From RGIG2206 sp045648425 (GTDB taxonomy: Bacteria; Bacillota; Clostridia; Oscillospirales; Acutalibacteraceae): a stretch of 13,921 nt of DNA. The position numbers and the translations under genes were made by a program. The DNA lies in the NCBI GenBank assembly GCA_045648425.1, contig JAZRNV010000100.1, forward strand, positions 1 through 13,921. Direction: 5' to 3'. The notes beneath the pieces are model-generated. The model searched no databases. It was not told the DNA's origin and saw only the letters and a program-made list of their open reading frames with translations. The number at the start of each line of letters is the position of its first letter. Position 1 is the first letter of the stretch. This document shows, piece by piece, positions 1-7,058 of this stretch.

Positions 1-193
1 GAGCTAATTCTGAAACGCGCAAGTGAGGCACTACGGCCAATACGTACTCACTACGGTTATTAAATAAGCCCCATCACTCGCACAGAAACGCAGAGCTAAT
101 TCTGAAACGCGCAAGTGAGGCACTACGGCCAATACGTACTCACTACGGTTATTAAATAAGCCCCATCACTCGCACAGAAACGCAGAGCTAATT
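1..193. repeat. 92-bp perfect tandem repeat, two full copies plus a 9-base start of a third
   Basis: Positions 1-92 and 93-184 are identical, and a third copy starts at 185 (GAGCTAATT) before diverging. The unit contains CACTACGG twice (29-36 and 49-56) and an internal inverted pair GTGAG (23-27) / CTCAC (47-51). It has no convincing open reading frame. The array starts at the window edge, so the true copy number is unknown. A variable-number intergenic repeat between the gene to the left (not seen) and mnmG is the simplest reading; an assembly duplication is possible. Confidence 0.9.
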
Positions 194-214
194 TTACCTC
201 TTGTTTTACACAGC

Positions 215-306
215 GTTGCCGACAGGCAACATATCGAGTGCTTTAGCACATATCGAGATTTTGCGTGCAAAATCATATCGAAAATTCCGCAAGGAATTTA
301 TATCGA
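215..306. repeat. Array of four different hairpins, each followed by ATATCGA
   Basis: Four perfect inverted repeats of unrelated sequence follow one another. They are GTTGCC/GGCAAC (215-230, loop GACA), GTGCT/AGCAC (238-249, loop TT), GATTTTGC/GCAAAATC (257-274, loop GT) and AAATTCC/GGAATTT (282-299, loop GCAA). After each comes exactly ATATCGA, at 231-237, 250-256, 275-281 and 300-306. The linker is constant while the stems vary in sequence and length, so this is neither CRISPR nor a simple tandem repeat. It ends 24 bp before the mnmG start and would lie in its 5' untranslated region if transcribed from upstream. I recognise no named family. Confidence 0.9.
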
Positions 307-330
307 CAATCTACTATTTGGAGTATTACT

Positions 331-2205
331 ATGACTTATTTTGCAGGACAATATGATGTTGCCGTCATCGGCGCAGGTCACGCAGGCATAGAGGCCGCTC
401 TGGCCGCCGCCCGACTTGGCTGCCGCACCGCAATATTTTCAATAAATCTTGATGCTGTCGGCAACTGCCCCTGCAATCCATCTATCGGCGGCACCGCAAA
501 GGGGCATCTTGTGCGAGAGGTGGATGCCTTGGGTGGCGAAATTGCCAAGGCCACCGATGCAACCCTTATCCAACTGCGTATGCTAAACCTGGGCAAAGGC
601 CCTGCCGTGCACAGCTTGCGCGCCCAAATCGACCGCCGCGCATACAGCGCTTATATGAAAAAGGCCCTTGAGCAACAGCCCAACCTTGAGCTGAGACAGG
701 CCGAAATTACAGAAATTAGCAAAGATGGCGATAATTGGCAACTTACCACCAAGCTGGGCGCCCTTTTCTCTGCCAAGTGCGCTATTTTGGCAACGGGCAC
801 CTTTTTAGGCGGCCGCATTTATATCGGTGACGTTTCCTACGAGGGCGGCCCCGACGGATTATTTCCTGCCACCGCGCTTTCCGATTCTTTACGCCGTCTC
901 GGCATAAAGCTGCGCCGATTTAAAACAGGCACTCCTGCACGAGTCAACCGCAACACCATCGACTTTTCAAAGCTTGAGGTGCAGCAGGGGGATGACATCT
1001 CATCCGCCGTTTCTTATTCCATTGACAAAAAACCCGAAAACAAATCGGTTTGCCATATAACCTACACCAACGACCGCACCAAGCAGGTGATTCTTGATAA
1101 TATTCACCGCTCCCCCCTTTACAGCGGTATGATTGAAGGAGTAGGGCCACGATATTGCCCCTCCTTAGAGGATAAAATCGTCCGCTTTGCCGACAAACCC
1201 CGTCATCAGCTTTTTATCGAGCCCTGCGGACTTGATACCGACGAAATGTATATACAAGGTGCGTCGTCCTCTTTGCCCGAGGATGTGCAAATCGCCTTTT
1301 ACCACACCATTCCGGGCCTTGAAAACGCTCAGATTATGCGCCCCGCCTATGCCATTGAATATGATTGTATAGACCCTACGGGCTTGGCGGCAACCCTTGA
1401 ATTTCTTGATTTTGAGGGGCTTTACGGCGCAGGCCAATTTAATGGCTCATCGGGCTATGAAGAAGCCGCTGCTCAAGGGCTTGTGGCAGGAGTTAACGCT
1501 GCGCTGCATTGCCTTGGCAAGCCACCGATGGTGCTTGAGCGCTCTTCCTCTTACATAGGCACCCTTATTGATGACCTTATCACCAAGGGCTGCACCGACC
1601 CTTACCGAATGATGACCTCCCGTTCAGAGTATCGACTTTTGCTGCGTCAAGACAATGCCGACGAGCGCCTGACCCCTCGGGGCAGAGAGATAGGTCTGGT
1701 TGACGATGATTTATGGCAGCGATATCTCACCCGACTTGAGCAAAAGCAAGGGGAGATTGCCCGTCTGCACACCGTAGTGGTTGCGCCAAGCGAATCGGTT
1801 AACCAACTGCTTGTTTCACGTGAAACATCACCTATAACCACGGGCGTACGCCTGGATGAGCTTTTGCGCCGACCTCAGCTTGACTATAAATGTCTCGCTC
1901 CCTTTGACCCTCAGCGCCCCGAGCTGCCTGAAGATGTCATCCAAAAGGTAGAAACCGAGGTAAAATATGAGGGCTATTTAAAACGTCAGGAGGCACAGGT
2001 AAAAGAGCTGCGCCGCCTTGAAAAGCGTCTGATTCCCGATTCTATCGACTATGACCTGGTAACGGGCTTGCGTGACGAGGCCAGAGAAAAGCTAAAACGC
2101 ATTCGTCCTCACAGCGTTGGTCAGGCATCGGGAATATCGGGAGTAAATCCTGCCGACATAACCGTTTTGCTCATCTATCTGGGTAAGGAGGCACAAAATG
2201 ATTGA
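331..2205 (+). CDS. mnmG: MnmG (GidA), tRNA uridine-34 5-carboxymethylaminomethyl modification enzyme, FAD subunit
   Basis: MnmG is a cytosolic FAD protein that acts with MnmE to install the (carboxymethyl)aminomethyl group on wobble uridine 34 of certain tRNAs, using methylene-tetrahydrofolate. The product is 624 aa, the normal family length. The N-terminal FAD motif GAGHAG is at residues 14-19. The family signature GPRYCPSLEDK (272-282) and the AGQFNGSSGYEE segment (367-378) are both present. I chose ATG 331 because TTTGGAG precedes it at about 7 nt; an in-frame ATG at 265 lies inside the hairpin array and has no ribosome binding site. A perfect parS is embedded at codons 494-499. The stop overlaps the start of rsmG by 8 bp, so the two are translationally coupled. 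Confidence 0.97.
   Translation: MTYFAGQYDVAVIGAGHAGIEAALAAARLGCRTAIFSINLDAVGNCPCNPSIGGTAKGHLVREVDALGGEIAKATDATLIQLRMLNLGKGPAVHSLRAQIDRRAYSAYMKKALEQQPNLELRQAEITEISKDGDNWQLTTKLGALFSAKCAILATGTFLGGRIYIGDVSYEGGPDGLFPATALSDSLRRLGIKLRRFKTGTPARVNRNTIDFSKLEVQQGDDISSAVSYSIDKKPENKSVCHITYTNDRTKQVILDNIHRSPLYSGMIEGVGPRYCPSLEDKIVRFADKPRHQLFIEPCGLDTDEMYIQGASSSLPEDVQIAFYHTIPGLENAQIMRPAYAIEYDCIDPTGLAATLEFLDFEGLYGAGQFNGSSGYEEAAAQGLVAGVNAALHCLGKPPMVLERSSSYIGTLIDDLITKGCTDPYRMMTSRSEYRLLLRQDNADERLTPRGREIGLVDDDLWQRYLTRLEQKQGEIARLHTVVVAPSESVNQLLVSRETSPITTGVRLDELLRRPQLDYKCLAPFDPQRPELPEDVIQKVETEVKYEGYLKRQEAQVKELRRLEKRLIPDSIDYDLVTGLRDEAREKLKRIRPHSVGQASGISGVNPADITVLLIYLGKEAQND
1812..1827. promoter_or_regulatory. parS site inside mnmG
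   Basis: TGTTTCACGTGAAACA is a perfect 16-bp palindrome identical to the Bacillota parS consensus bound by ParB/Spo0J. It is read here as codons 494-499 (LVSRET) of mnmG. With the site at 3824, parB lies near two ParB loading sites. Confidence 0.93.
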
Positions 2206-2908
2206 TTTTAACCAAGTTATCGCCCAGTGCGCGCCCTTCGGCATAGAACCCGACAAAGTGGCTCTTGAGCGACTTGACCGCTACGCCGAGCTGCTGGTTG
2301 AGTGGAACGGGCGAATGAACCTCACCGGCATAACCGACCCACAAGGGATTGTAACCCGTCACTTTGCCGACAGCGCATCCTTTTTTGCCGCCGTCAGCCC
2401 ACAAACCGAGGCAAAGGTGATAGATGTGGGCAGCGGGGCAGGTTTTCCCGGCATGGTGCTTAAAATTTTGCGCCCCGACCTTAGGGTCACTCTTCTTGAC
2501 GCCACCAACAAGCGCATTGGCTTTTTATCAGCGGTTGCCGAGGATTTGGGGCTTGATATAGAAGCCCTGCACAGCCGTGCAGAGGATGCCGCCTCAAAGC
2601 CGCAATACCGCGCCGCCTATGATTATTCTACCGCTCGTGCGGTTGCCGAGCTTCGTCTGCTTGCCGAATATTGCCTGGGCTTTGTTAAAACGGGTGGCTG
2701 CTTTGTCGCCATGAAGGGGCAGCTGACCGATGAAGAGCTGCAATCCGCCGCAAATGCCATCCACATTATGGGAGGCAAAAAAGAAGGAATAAAACAGCTT
2801 GCTCTTGCCGATGGCAGTGAAAGATGCCTTTTGACGGTCAAAAAAATATCGCAAACCCCGACAAAATACCCAAGATGCTCCGCGCAAATTGCAAAAAAGC
2901 CCTTATAA
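2198..2908 (+). CDS. rsmG: RsmG (GidB), 16S rRNA guanine-527 N7-methyltransferase
   Basis: RsmG transfers a methyl group from S-adenosylmethionine to N7 of G527 in 16S rRNA. The product is 236 aa, as expected. It has the SAM-binding motif VIDVGSGAGFPG following the LTGITDP..TRHFADS region, then LLDATNKRIGFL, then a C-terminal TPTKYPR..KKPL tail typical of the family. The start ATG at 2198 has AGGAGG at the right distance and lies inside the last codons of mnmG (8-bp overlap), the usual arrangement for this pair. The gene ends about 60 bp before a strong hairpin that may end the mnmG-rsmG transcript. Confidence 0.96.
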   Translation: MIDFNQVIAQCAPFGIEPDKVALERLDRYAELLVEWNGRMNLTGITDPQGIVTRHFADSASFFAAVSPQTEAKVIDVGSGAGFPGMVLKILRPDLRVTLLDATNKRIGFLSAVAEDLGLDIEALHSRAEDAASKPQYRAAYDYSTARAVAELRLLAEYCLGFVKTGGCFVAMKGQLTDEELQSAANAIHIMGGKKEGIKQLALADGSERCLLTVKKISQTPTKYPRCSAQIAKKPL

Positions 2909-2969
2909 CGGCATTTTTGCCGTCGCAATGTGTCTGTTTGCGCGACCGAAAACTCTTTACTAAAAAGAT

Positions 2970-3017
2970 AACACCGCCTATACTTGTCTTAAAAAAGCAT
3001 AGGTGGTGTTGTTTTTT
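2970..3017 (+). terminator. Terminator-like hairpin between rsmG and noc, overlapping the noc ribosome binding site
   Basis: The arm AACACCGCCTAT (2970-2981) pairs with ATAGGTGGTGTT (2999-3010), 12 bp with one G-U pair, followed by TTTTTT (3012-3017). It has the form of a rho-independent terminator after rsmG. The 3' arm also contains AGGTGG (3001-3006), the likely Shine-Dalgarno of the noc-like gene. The element could therefore attenuate or block translation of noc as well. Confidence 0.7.
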
Positions 3018-3807
3018 GCTTAAAAGAAACAAGGACAAGCTTATTACTCTGCCCATAGGAATAATACATCCCAACCAGTTTCAGCCGCGACAGACCTTTG
3101 AGCAGAGCGAACTTAACGCCTTGTGCGAAAGCATAAAGCGCAACGGCTTGCTGCAGCCCGTCACCGTTAGATATCGGGATGACGGATGCTATGAGCTGAT
3201 TGCAGGGGAGCGTCGTCTAAGGGCCTGCAGGATGGCAGGGCTAACTAAAATACCTTGCATTCTCAAGAATGTAGACGATCGCAAGGGCGCTTTGTTTGGG
3301 CTTATTGAAAACATTCAGCGGCAAGACCTCTCGTTTTTTGAAGAGGCCGAGGGATTGCAACGCATTCTCACCGAGTGGGGCATAACTCAAACCGAGCTGG
3401 CCCAACGGTTGGGACGCTCGCCCTCCACAATAGCAAACAAGCTGCGTCTTTTGCGCTTGACTGCCGAGCAAAGGGCAAGAATTACCGCCTCGGGGCTGGG
3501 AGAACGCCACGCCAGAGCCCTTTTGCGAATTGACGAGGAACCTCTGCGCTCCTCCGCACTTAACGAGATGATAATAAAGCAAATGACCTCATCACAAGCA
3601 GAAAAATATGTCACCGACCTGCTCAGCCCTCCCGAGCCCAAAAAAGGGGTGCACACCTCAATAATAGGGGATATGCGTGTCTACGTTAACACCCTCACCA
3701 AAGCGGTAGACAGCATCCGCCGCCTGGGTTTAGATGCAAAAAGTGACTCTACCGAAACCGAGACCTATATAGAATATCGGGTTATAATACCAAAAAACAC
3801 CTATTAA
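3016..3807 (+). CDS. noc: Noc-like ParB/Spo0J paralogue (nucleoid occlusion family)
   Basis: This is a ParB-superfamily CTPase and DNA-binding protein; family members bind specific sites, spread on DNA, and in the Noc branch keep FtsZ assembly away from the nucleoid. The CTP-binding motifs GERRLR (64-69) and ENIQRQDL (from residue 98) come first, then a helix-turn-helix with STIANKLRLL. The segment GERHARALL and a C-terminus ending EYRVIIPK both resemble B. subtilis Noc rather than Spo0J. The start is uncertain. TTG 3016 follows AGGTGG by 9 nt and gives 263 aa; ATT 3043 after AAGGA is an alternative. The open frame continues to 2824 but overlaps rsmG there. The N-terminus seems to lack the amphipathic membrane helix of B. 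subtilis Noc. It lies just upstream of parS and parA. Confidence 0.82.
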   Translation: MLKRNKDKLITLPIGIIHPNQFQPRQTFEQSELNALCESIKRNGLLQPVTVRYRDDGCYELIAGERRLRACRMAGLTKIPCILKNVDDRKGALFGLIENIQRQDLSFFEEAEGLQRILTEWGITQTELAQRLGRSPSTIANKLRLLRLTAEQRARITASGLGERHARALLRIDEEPLRSSALNEMIIKQMTSSQAEKYVTDLLSPPEPKKGVHTSIIGDMRVYVNTLTKAVDSIRRLGLDAKSDSTETETYIEYRVIIPKNTY

Positions 3808-3814
3808 CAGCTAC

Positions 3815-3849
3815 AAAAAGGTATGTTTCACGTGAAACATACCTTTTTT
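3815..3849. promoter_or_regulatory. parS site nested in a 34-bp perfect palindrome with a T-run
   Basis: The core TGTTTCACGTGAAACA (3824-3839) matches the parS consensus exactly. The symmetry continues outward: 3815-3831 is the exact reverse complement of 3832-3848. The right end is TTTTTT, so in RNA the site would form a long hairpin followed by uridines. The same DNA may thus act as the ParB loading site and as the noc transcription terminator. It lies 7 bp after the noc stop and about 110 bp before parA. Confidence 0.93.
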
Positions 3850-3872
3850 GCAAAAAAGTTTCTATTTTCCCC

Positions 3873-3901
3873 TTTAAATCCTTATCTTAATGTGCTATAC
3901 T
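3873..3901 (+). promoter_or_regulatory. Probable promoter of parA-parB-serS
   Basis: TTTAAA (3873-3878) is followed after 17 bp by TATACT (3896-3901), preceded by TG at the extended -10 position (TGCTATACT). It sits between the parS palindrome and the parA start, where an operon promoter is expected. The -35 is weak. Confidence 0.5.
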
Positions 3902-3949
3902 GTTATTCGGGTATTTTTGACCCCTATTTTAAAAAATCAGGAGCTTTAA

Positions 3950-4711
3950 ATGGCACATATAATATCCATCGTCAACCAGAAAGGCGGTGTGGGCAAAACC
4001 ACAACTGCCGTCAATTTGGCAGCAGGGCTTGGCCTTTTGGGTAAAAAAACCCTGTTAATAGATATTGACCCCCAGGGTAATTCCACCAGCGGCTACGGCA
4101 TCAGCAAGCGTGATACCAAGCTAAACAGCTATCATCTGCTGACCGGCACCGCCAAAATCCAATCGGTCACCATAAAAACCGAGTTTGAAAATGTTGATAT
4201 TGTTCCTTCGGGAATGGATTTGGCAGGCGCCGAAATTGAGATGATCGAGCTTGACCATCGTGAATCGGTGCTGAAAAATGCTGTTGCCACCGTTTATAAC
4301 GATTATGACTACATTTTGCTTGACTGTCCGCCCTCATTGGGTCTTATCACCCTCAACGCCCTTGTGGCCTCCGACAGGGTGCTTGTTCCCATTCAATGCG
4401 AATACTACGCTCTTGAGGGATTGAGTCAGCTTATGTCCACCGTGCGCCTTATTAAGCAGAAATACAACCCTGAGCTTGAGCTTGAGGGCGTTTTGCTTAC
4501 TATGTATGACGGCCGTCTTAATCTTACCCAGCAGGTGGTGGGGGAGGTTAAGCGCTTTTTCCCTCGCAAGGTGTTTGCCACCGTTATTCCTCGCACCGTC
4601 AGGTTGAGCGAGGCACCAAGCTTTGGCCAACCTATCCAATATTACGACAAGGGCAACAAGGGCGCCTTGGCATACAACGCCCTGGCAGAAGAGATTGCCC
4701 ATAAAAAATAA
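3950..4711 (+). CDS. parA: ParA/Soj chromosome-partitioning ATPase
   Basis: This is a deviant Walker A ATPase that binds DNA non-specifically as an ATP dimer and acts with ParB-parS to move and separate replication origins; in Bacillota (Soj) it also modulates DnaA. The product is 253 aa. The P-loop KGGVGKTT is at residues 11-18, LLIDIDPQGNST is the switch region following it, and DYILLDCPPSLG is the Walker B region. The start ATG 3950 has AGGAG upstream. The short N-terminus before the P-loop matches Soj-type chromosomal ParA rather than the larger plasmid forms with an N-terminal helix-turn-helix. parB follows after 17 bp, so the two are probably co-transcribed. Confidence 0.95.
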   Translation: MAHIISIVNQKGGVGKTTTAVNLAAGLGLLGKKTLLIDIDPQGNSTSGYGISKRDTKLNSYHLLTGTAKIQSVTIKTEFENVDIVPSGMDLAGAEIEMIELDHRESVLKNAVATVYNDYDYILLDCPPSLGLITLNALVASDRVLVPIQCEYYALEGLSQLMSTVRLIKQKYNPELELEGVLLTMYDGRLNLTQQVVGEVKRFFPRKVFATVIPRTVRLSEAPSFGQPIQYYDKGNKGALAYNALAEEIAHKK

Positions 4712-4728
4712 AGAAAGGTCATAACAGT

Positions 4729-5574
4729 ATGGCAACTAAAAAATCAGGACTTGGCAGGGGACTTGACTCCCTTTTTGCCGACAACTCCGTTGGTGAGGGC
4801 TCAGTTACCGAGCTTGACATCAACGATATTGAGCCAAACCGAGACCAGCCGCGCCACGAATTTGACGAGGCGGCCCTAAACGAATTGGCCGACAGCATTG
4901 CTCTTCACGGACTTTTGCAGCCCATTGTAGTGCGCCCCATGTCAAACCTTCGCTATCAGATTGTGGCAGGTGAGCGACGCTGGCGCGCCAGCCGCATTGC
5001 CGGTTTAACCCGCGTGCCCGTTGTGCTGCGAGAAATGAGCGACCGCGAGTGTATGGAGCTCGCTATGATAGAAAATCTTCAGCGAGAAGACCTTAATCCC
5101 GTTGAAGAGGCCCTGGGCTACCGTCAGCTTATTGACAGCTACGGTCTCTCTCAAGAAGAGGTGGCCTTGGCGGTGGGCAAATCCCGACCTGCCGTGGCAA
5201 ACTCCTTGAGAATTTTGAGCTTGCCTCAGGTTTATCTTGATATGGTCAGCCGAAACGAAATTTCAGCAGGCCACGCACGGGCACTTTTGGCAATTGAAGA
5301 TGAGCAAATGCGAGATTATGCATCAAAGCTGGCGCAAGGCGGAGCATCGGTGCGCCAAATTGAGCAGATGGGCAAAAAACGCAAAAAGTCATCAGATAAT
5401 AGCGAAAATCAACCATCTGTGCCCTATTATAAAGAGGTTGAGTTGGCTCTCACAACCGAGCTTGGCAGAAAGGTGCAGGTTGTGGGCAAAGACGGCAAGG
5501 GCTTTTTAAAAATCGAATTTTACTCTGACAGCGAGCTTACCGAAATGGCAATGAAGTTGTCGAGCGATAAATAA
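4729..5574 (+). CDS. parB: ParB/Spo0J chromosome-partitioning CTPase
   Basis: This ParB binds parS, loads onto DNA as a CTP-dependent clamp, spreads, and recruits SMC condensin. The product is 281 aa. The N-terminal LGRGLDSLF (about residues 8-16) is the segment known to stimulate ParA. GERRWR (81-86) and ENLQREDLNPVEEA (from 115) are the CTP-binding boxes. The helix-turn-helix region GKSRPAVANSL carries the arginine typical of parS-specific ParB, whereas the noc-like protein has proline at that position. The C-terminus is the dimerisation domain. The start ATG 4729 follows AAAGG. Two perfect parS sites lie within 3 kb (1812 and 3824). Confidence 0.95.
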   Translation: MATKKSGLGRGLDSLFADNSVGEGSVTELDINDIEPNRDQPRHEFDEAALNELADSIALHGLLQPIVVRPMSNLRYQIVAGERRWRASRIAGLTRVPVVLREMSDRECMELAMIENLQREDLNPVEEALGYRQLIDSYGLSQEEVALAVGKSRPAVANSLRILSLPQVYLDMVSRNEISAGHARALLAIEDEQMRDYASKLAQGGASVRQIEQMGKKRKKSSDNSENQPSVPYYKEVELALTTELGRKVQVVGKDGKGFLKIEFYSDSELTEMAMKLSSDK

Positions 5575-5599
5575 AACTTTCTCAAAGGACGGATAAATT

Positions 5600-6874
5600 A
5601 TGTTAGACATCAAATTCATACGCAGCAATCCCGAGCTTGTAAAGCAGGCAGTTCGCAATCGCAACGGCAATCTTGACGCAGAGATTGACCGCCTGGTTGA
5701 AATAGACGTAAAACGTCGCGAGCTCACCGCCAAAACCGAATCTTTAAAGGCAGAGCAAAATGCCGCATCAAAGCGCATTCCTCAAATTAAAAAAGAGGGT
5801 GGAGATGTGTCAGAAATTATGGCTCAGATGAAAGAAATCTCTGCCAAAATTAAAGAGCTTGATGCCGAGCTGGCCGAGTATGAAGAGCAGCAAAAGCAAA
5901 TTGTTTATATGATTCCCAACGTGCCCGATGAATCTGTTCCCGTGGGCACCGATGACAGCATGAATAAGGAGCTTCGCCGTTTCGGTGAGCCCACCAAGTT
6001 TGACTACGAGCCCAAAGCCCACTGGGATATCGGCGCAGGTCTTGATATTCTTGACCCCGAAACCGCCGCAAAGGTTACAGGTGCCCGCTTCCACTTCTAC
6101 AAGGGTCTTGGTGCACGCCTTGAGCGCTCTATCATCAGCTTTTTCCTCAACACCCATACCGAAAACGGTTACACCGAGGTATTTCCTCCCTTTATGGTTA
6201 ACCGCGCTTCAATGACAGGCACAGGCCAGCTTCCCAAATTTGAGGAGGATGCCTTTAAGCTTACCACCAACGATTATTTCCTCATCCCCACCGCAGAGGT
6301 TCCCGTCACCAATATGCACCGCGATGAGATTCTTGATGCAAGCCGACTGCCCATCAGCTATTGCGCCTATTCTGCCTGCTTCCGTGCCGAAGCCGGCTCC
6401 GCAGGCCGCGATACCCGCGGTCTTATCCGTCAGCATCAGTTTAACAAGGTCGAGCTGGTTAAGTTTGCCAACCCCGAAAACTCCTTTGAAGAGCTTGAAA
6501 AGCTCACCAACGATGCCGAGCGCGTGCTTCAGCTTTTGGGTCTGCCCTACCGCGTTGTCTGCCTTTGCAGCGGTGACCTTGGCTTTAGCTCTGCAAAAAC
6601 CTATGATATCGAGGTTTGGATGCCCTCCTACAACCGTTATGTAGAGATTTCATCCTGCTCTAACTTTGTTGATTTCCAGGCACGCCGCGCAGCCATCCGC
6701 TTTAAGGAGCAGGGCGGCAAGGCACAGCTTGTTCACACCCTCAACGGCTCAGGCGTTGCAGTTGGCAGAACAGTAGCCGCTATCCTCGAGAATTACCAAA
6801 ATCCCGATGGCAGCGTTACCATCCCCGAGGTTCTTCGTCCCTACATGGGCGTTGACAAGATTTCTAAGCGTTGA
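5600..6874 (+). CDS. serS: Seryl-tRNA synthetase
   Basis: This class II synthetase charges tRNA-Ser with serine in the cytosol. The product is 424 aa, the usual length. The N-terminal MLDIKFIRSNPELV is followed by a long charged coiled-coil arm (roughly residues 28-105) that contacts the tRNA long variable arm. Motif 2 is FRAEAGSAGRDTRGL (from residue 261), and motif 3 contains GVAVGRTVAAILENYQ (from 385). The start ATG 5600 follows AAAGGA. The gene lies 25 bp after parB with no terminator between, so it probably shares the parA-parB transcript, which ends at the hairpin at 6914. Confidence 0.97.
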   Translation: MLDIKFIRSNPELVKQAVRNRNGNLDAEIDRLVEIDVKRRELTAKTESLKAEQNAASKRIPQIKKEGGDVSEIMAQMKEISAKIKELDAELAEYEEQQKQIVYMIPNVPDESVPVGTDDSMNKELRRFGEPTKFDYEPKAHWDIGAGLDILDPETAAKVTGARFHFYKGLGARLERSIISFFLNTHTENGYTEVFPPFMVNRASMTGTGQLPKFEEDAFKLTTNDYFLIPTAEVPVTNMHRDEILDASRLPISYCAYSACFRAEAGSAGRDTRGLIRQHQFNKVELVKFANPENSFEELEKLTNDAERVLQLLGLPYRVVCLCSGDLGFSSAKTYDIEVWMPSYNRYVEISSCSNFVDFQARRAAIRFKEQGGKAQLVHTLNGSGVAVGRTVAAILENYQNPDGSVTIPEVLRPYMGVDKISKR

Positions 6875-6913
6875 GCCAACACCAAGACGCGTTCTTGTGC
6901 ATACAATAATTAA

Positions 6914-6956
6914 CCCCCGTCACTCCCGCGAAAATGCGATTGGTGACGGGGTTTTT
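6914..6956 (+). terminator. Rho-independent terminator after serS
   Basis: CCCCGTCAC (from 6915) pairs with GTGACGGGG (6943-6951) and is followed by TTTTT (6952-6956). It ends the parA-parB-serS transcription unit. Confidence 0.9.
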
Positions 6957-6996
6957 ACTTAATATTCCGGCTTAAAATTTGGTAAAAAATAAATCA

Positions 6997-7025
6997 TTGA
7001 CCGTTTGTTGGATTTGTGTTATAAT
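6997..7025 (+). promoter_or_regulatory. Strong promoter for the EEP lipoprotein gene
   Basis: TTGACC (6997-7002), a 17-bp spacer, then TATAAT (7020-7025) preceded by TG at the extended -10 position. It is close to the sigma-A consensus. The gene therefore has its own transcript, separate from serS. Confidence 0.82.
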
Positions 7026-7058
7026 TTTACAATAAAATTTATTATCGGAGGTTCAATT

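Noticed and set aside
215..306. CRISPR array
   Set aside because: The constant part is only 7 bp, the spacers are themselves palindromes of 12-18 bp, and no cas gene is present.
265..330. Upstream mnmG start at 265
   Set aside because: It lies in the hairpin array without a Shine-Dalgarno; ATG 331 has one and gives the normal N-terminus.
2824..3015. Longer noc-like frame starting at ATG 2824
   Set aside because: The first part overlaps rsmG out of frame and the next part encodes the hairpin; neither resembles any ParB-family N-terminus.
3823..4044. 73-aa open frame starting in parS
   Set aside because: It is read from the parS palindrome and overlaps parA in another frame; it has no ribosome binding site and no recognisable motif.
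7005..7058. ATG 7005 as start of the lipoprotein gene
   Set aside because: It falls between the -35 and -10 of the gene's own promoter and would put a charged extension before the signal peptide.
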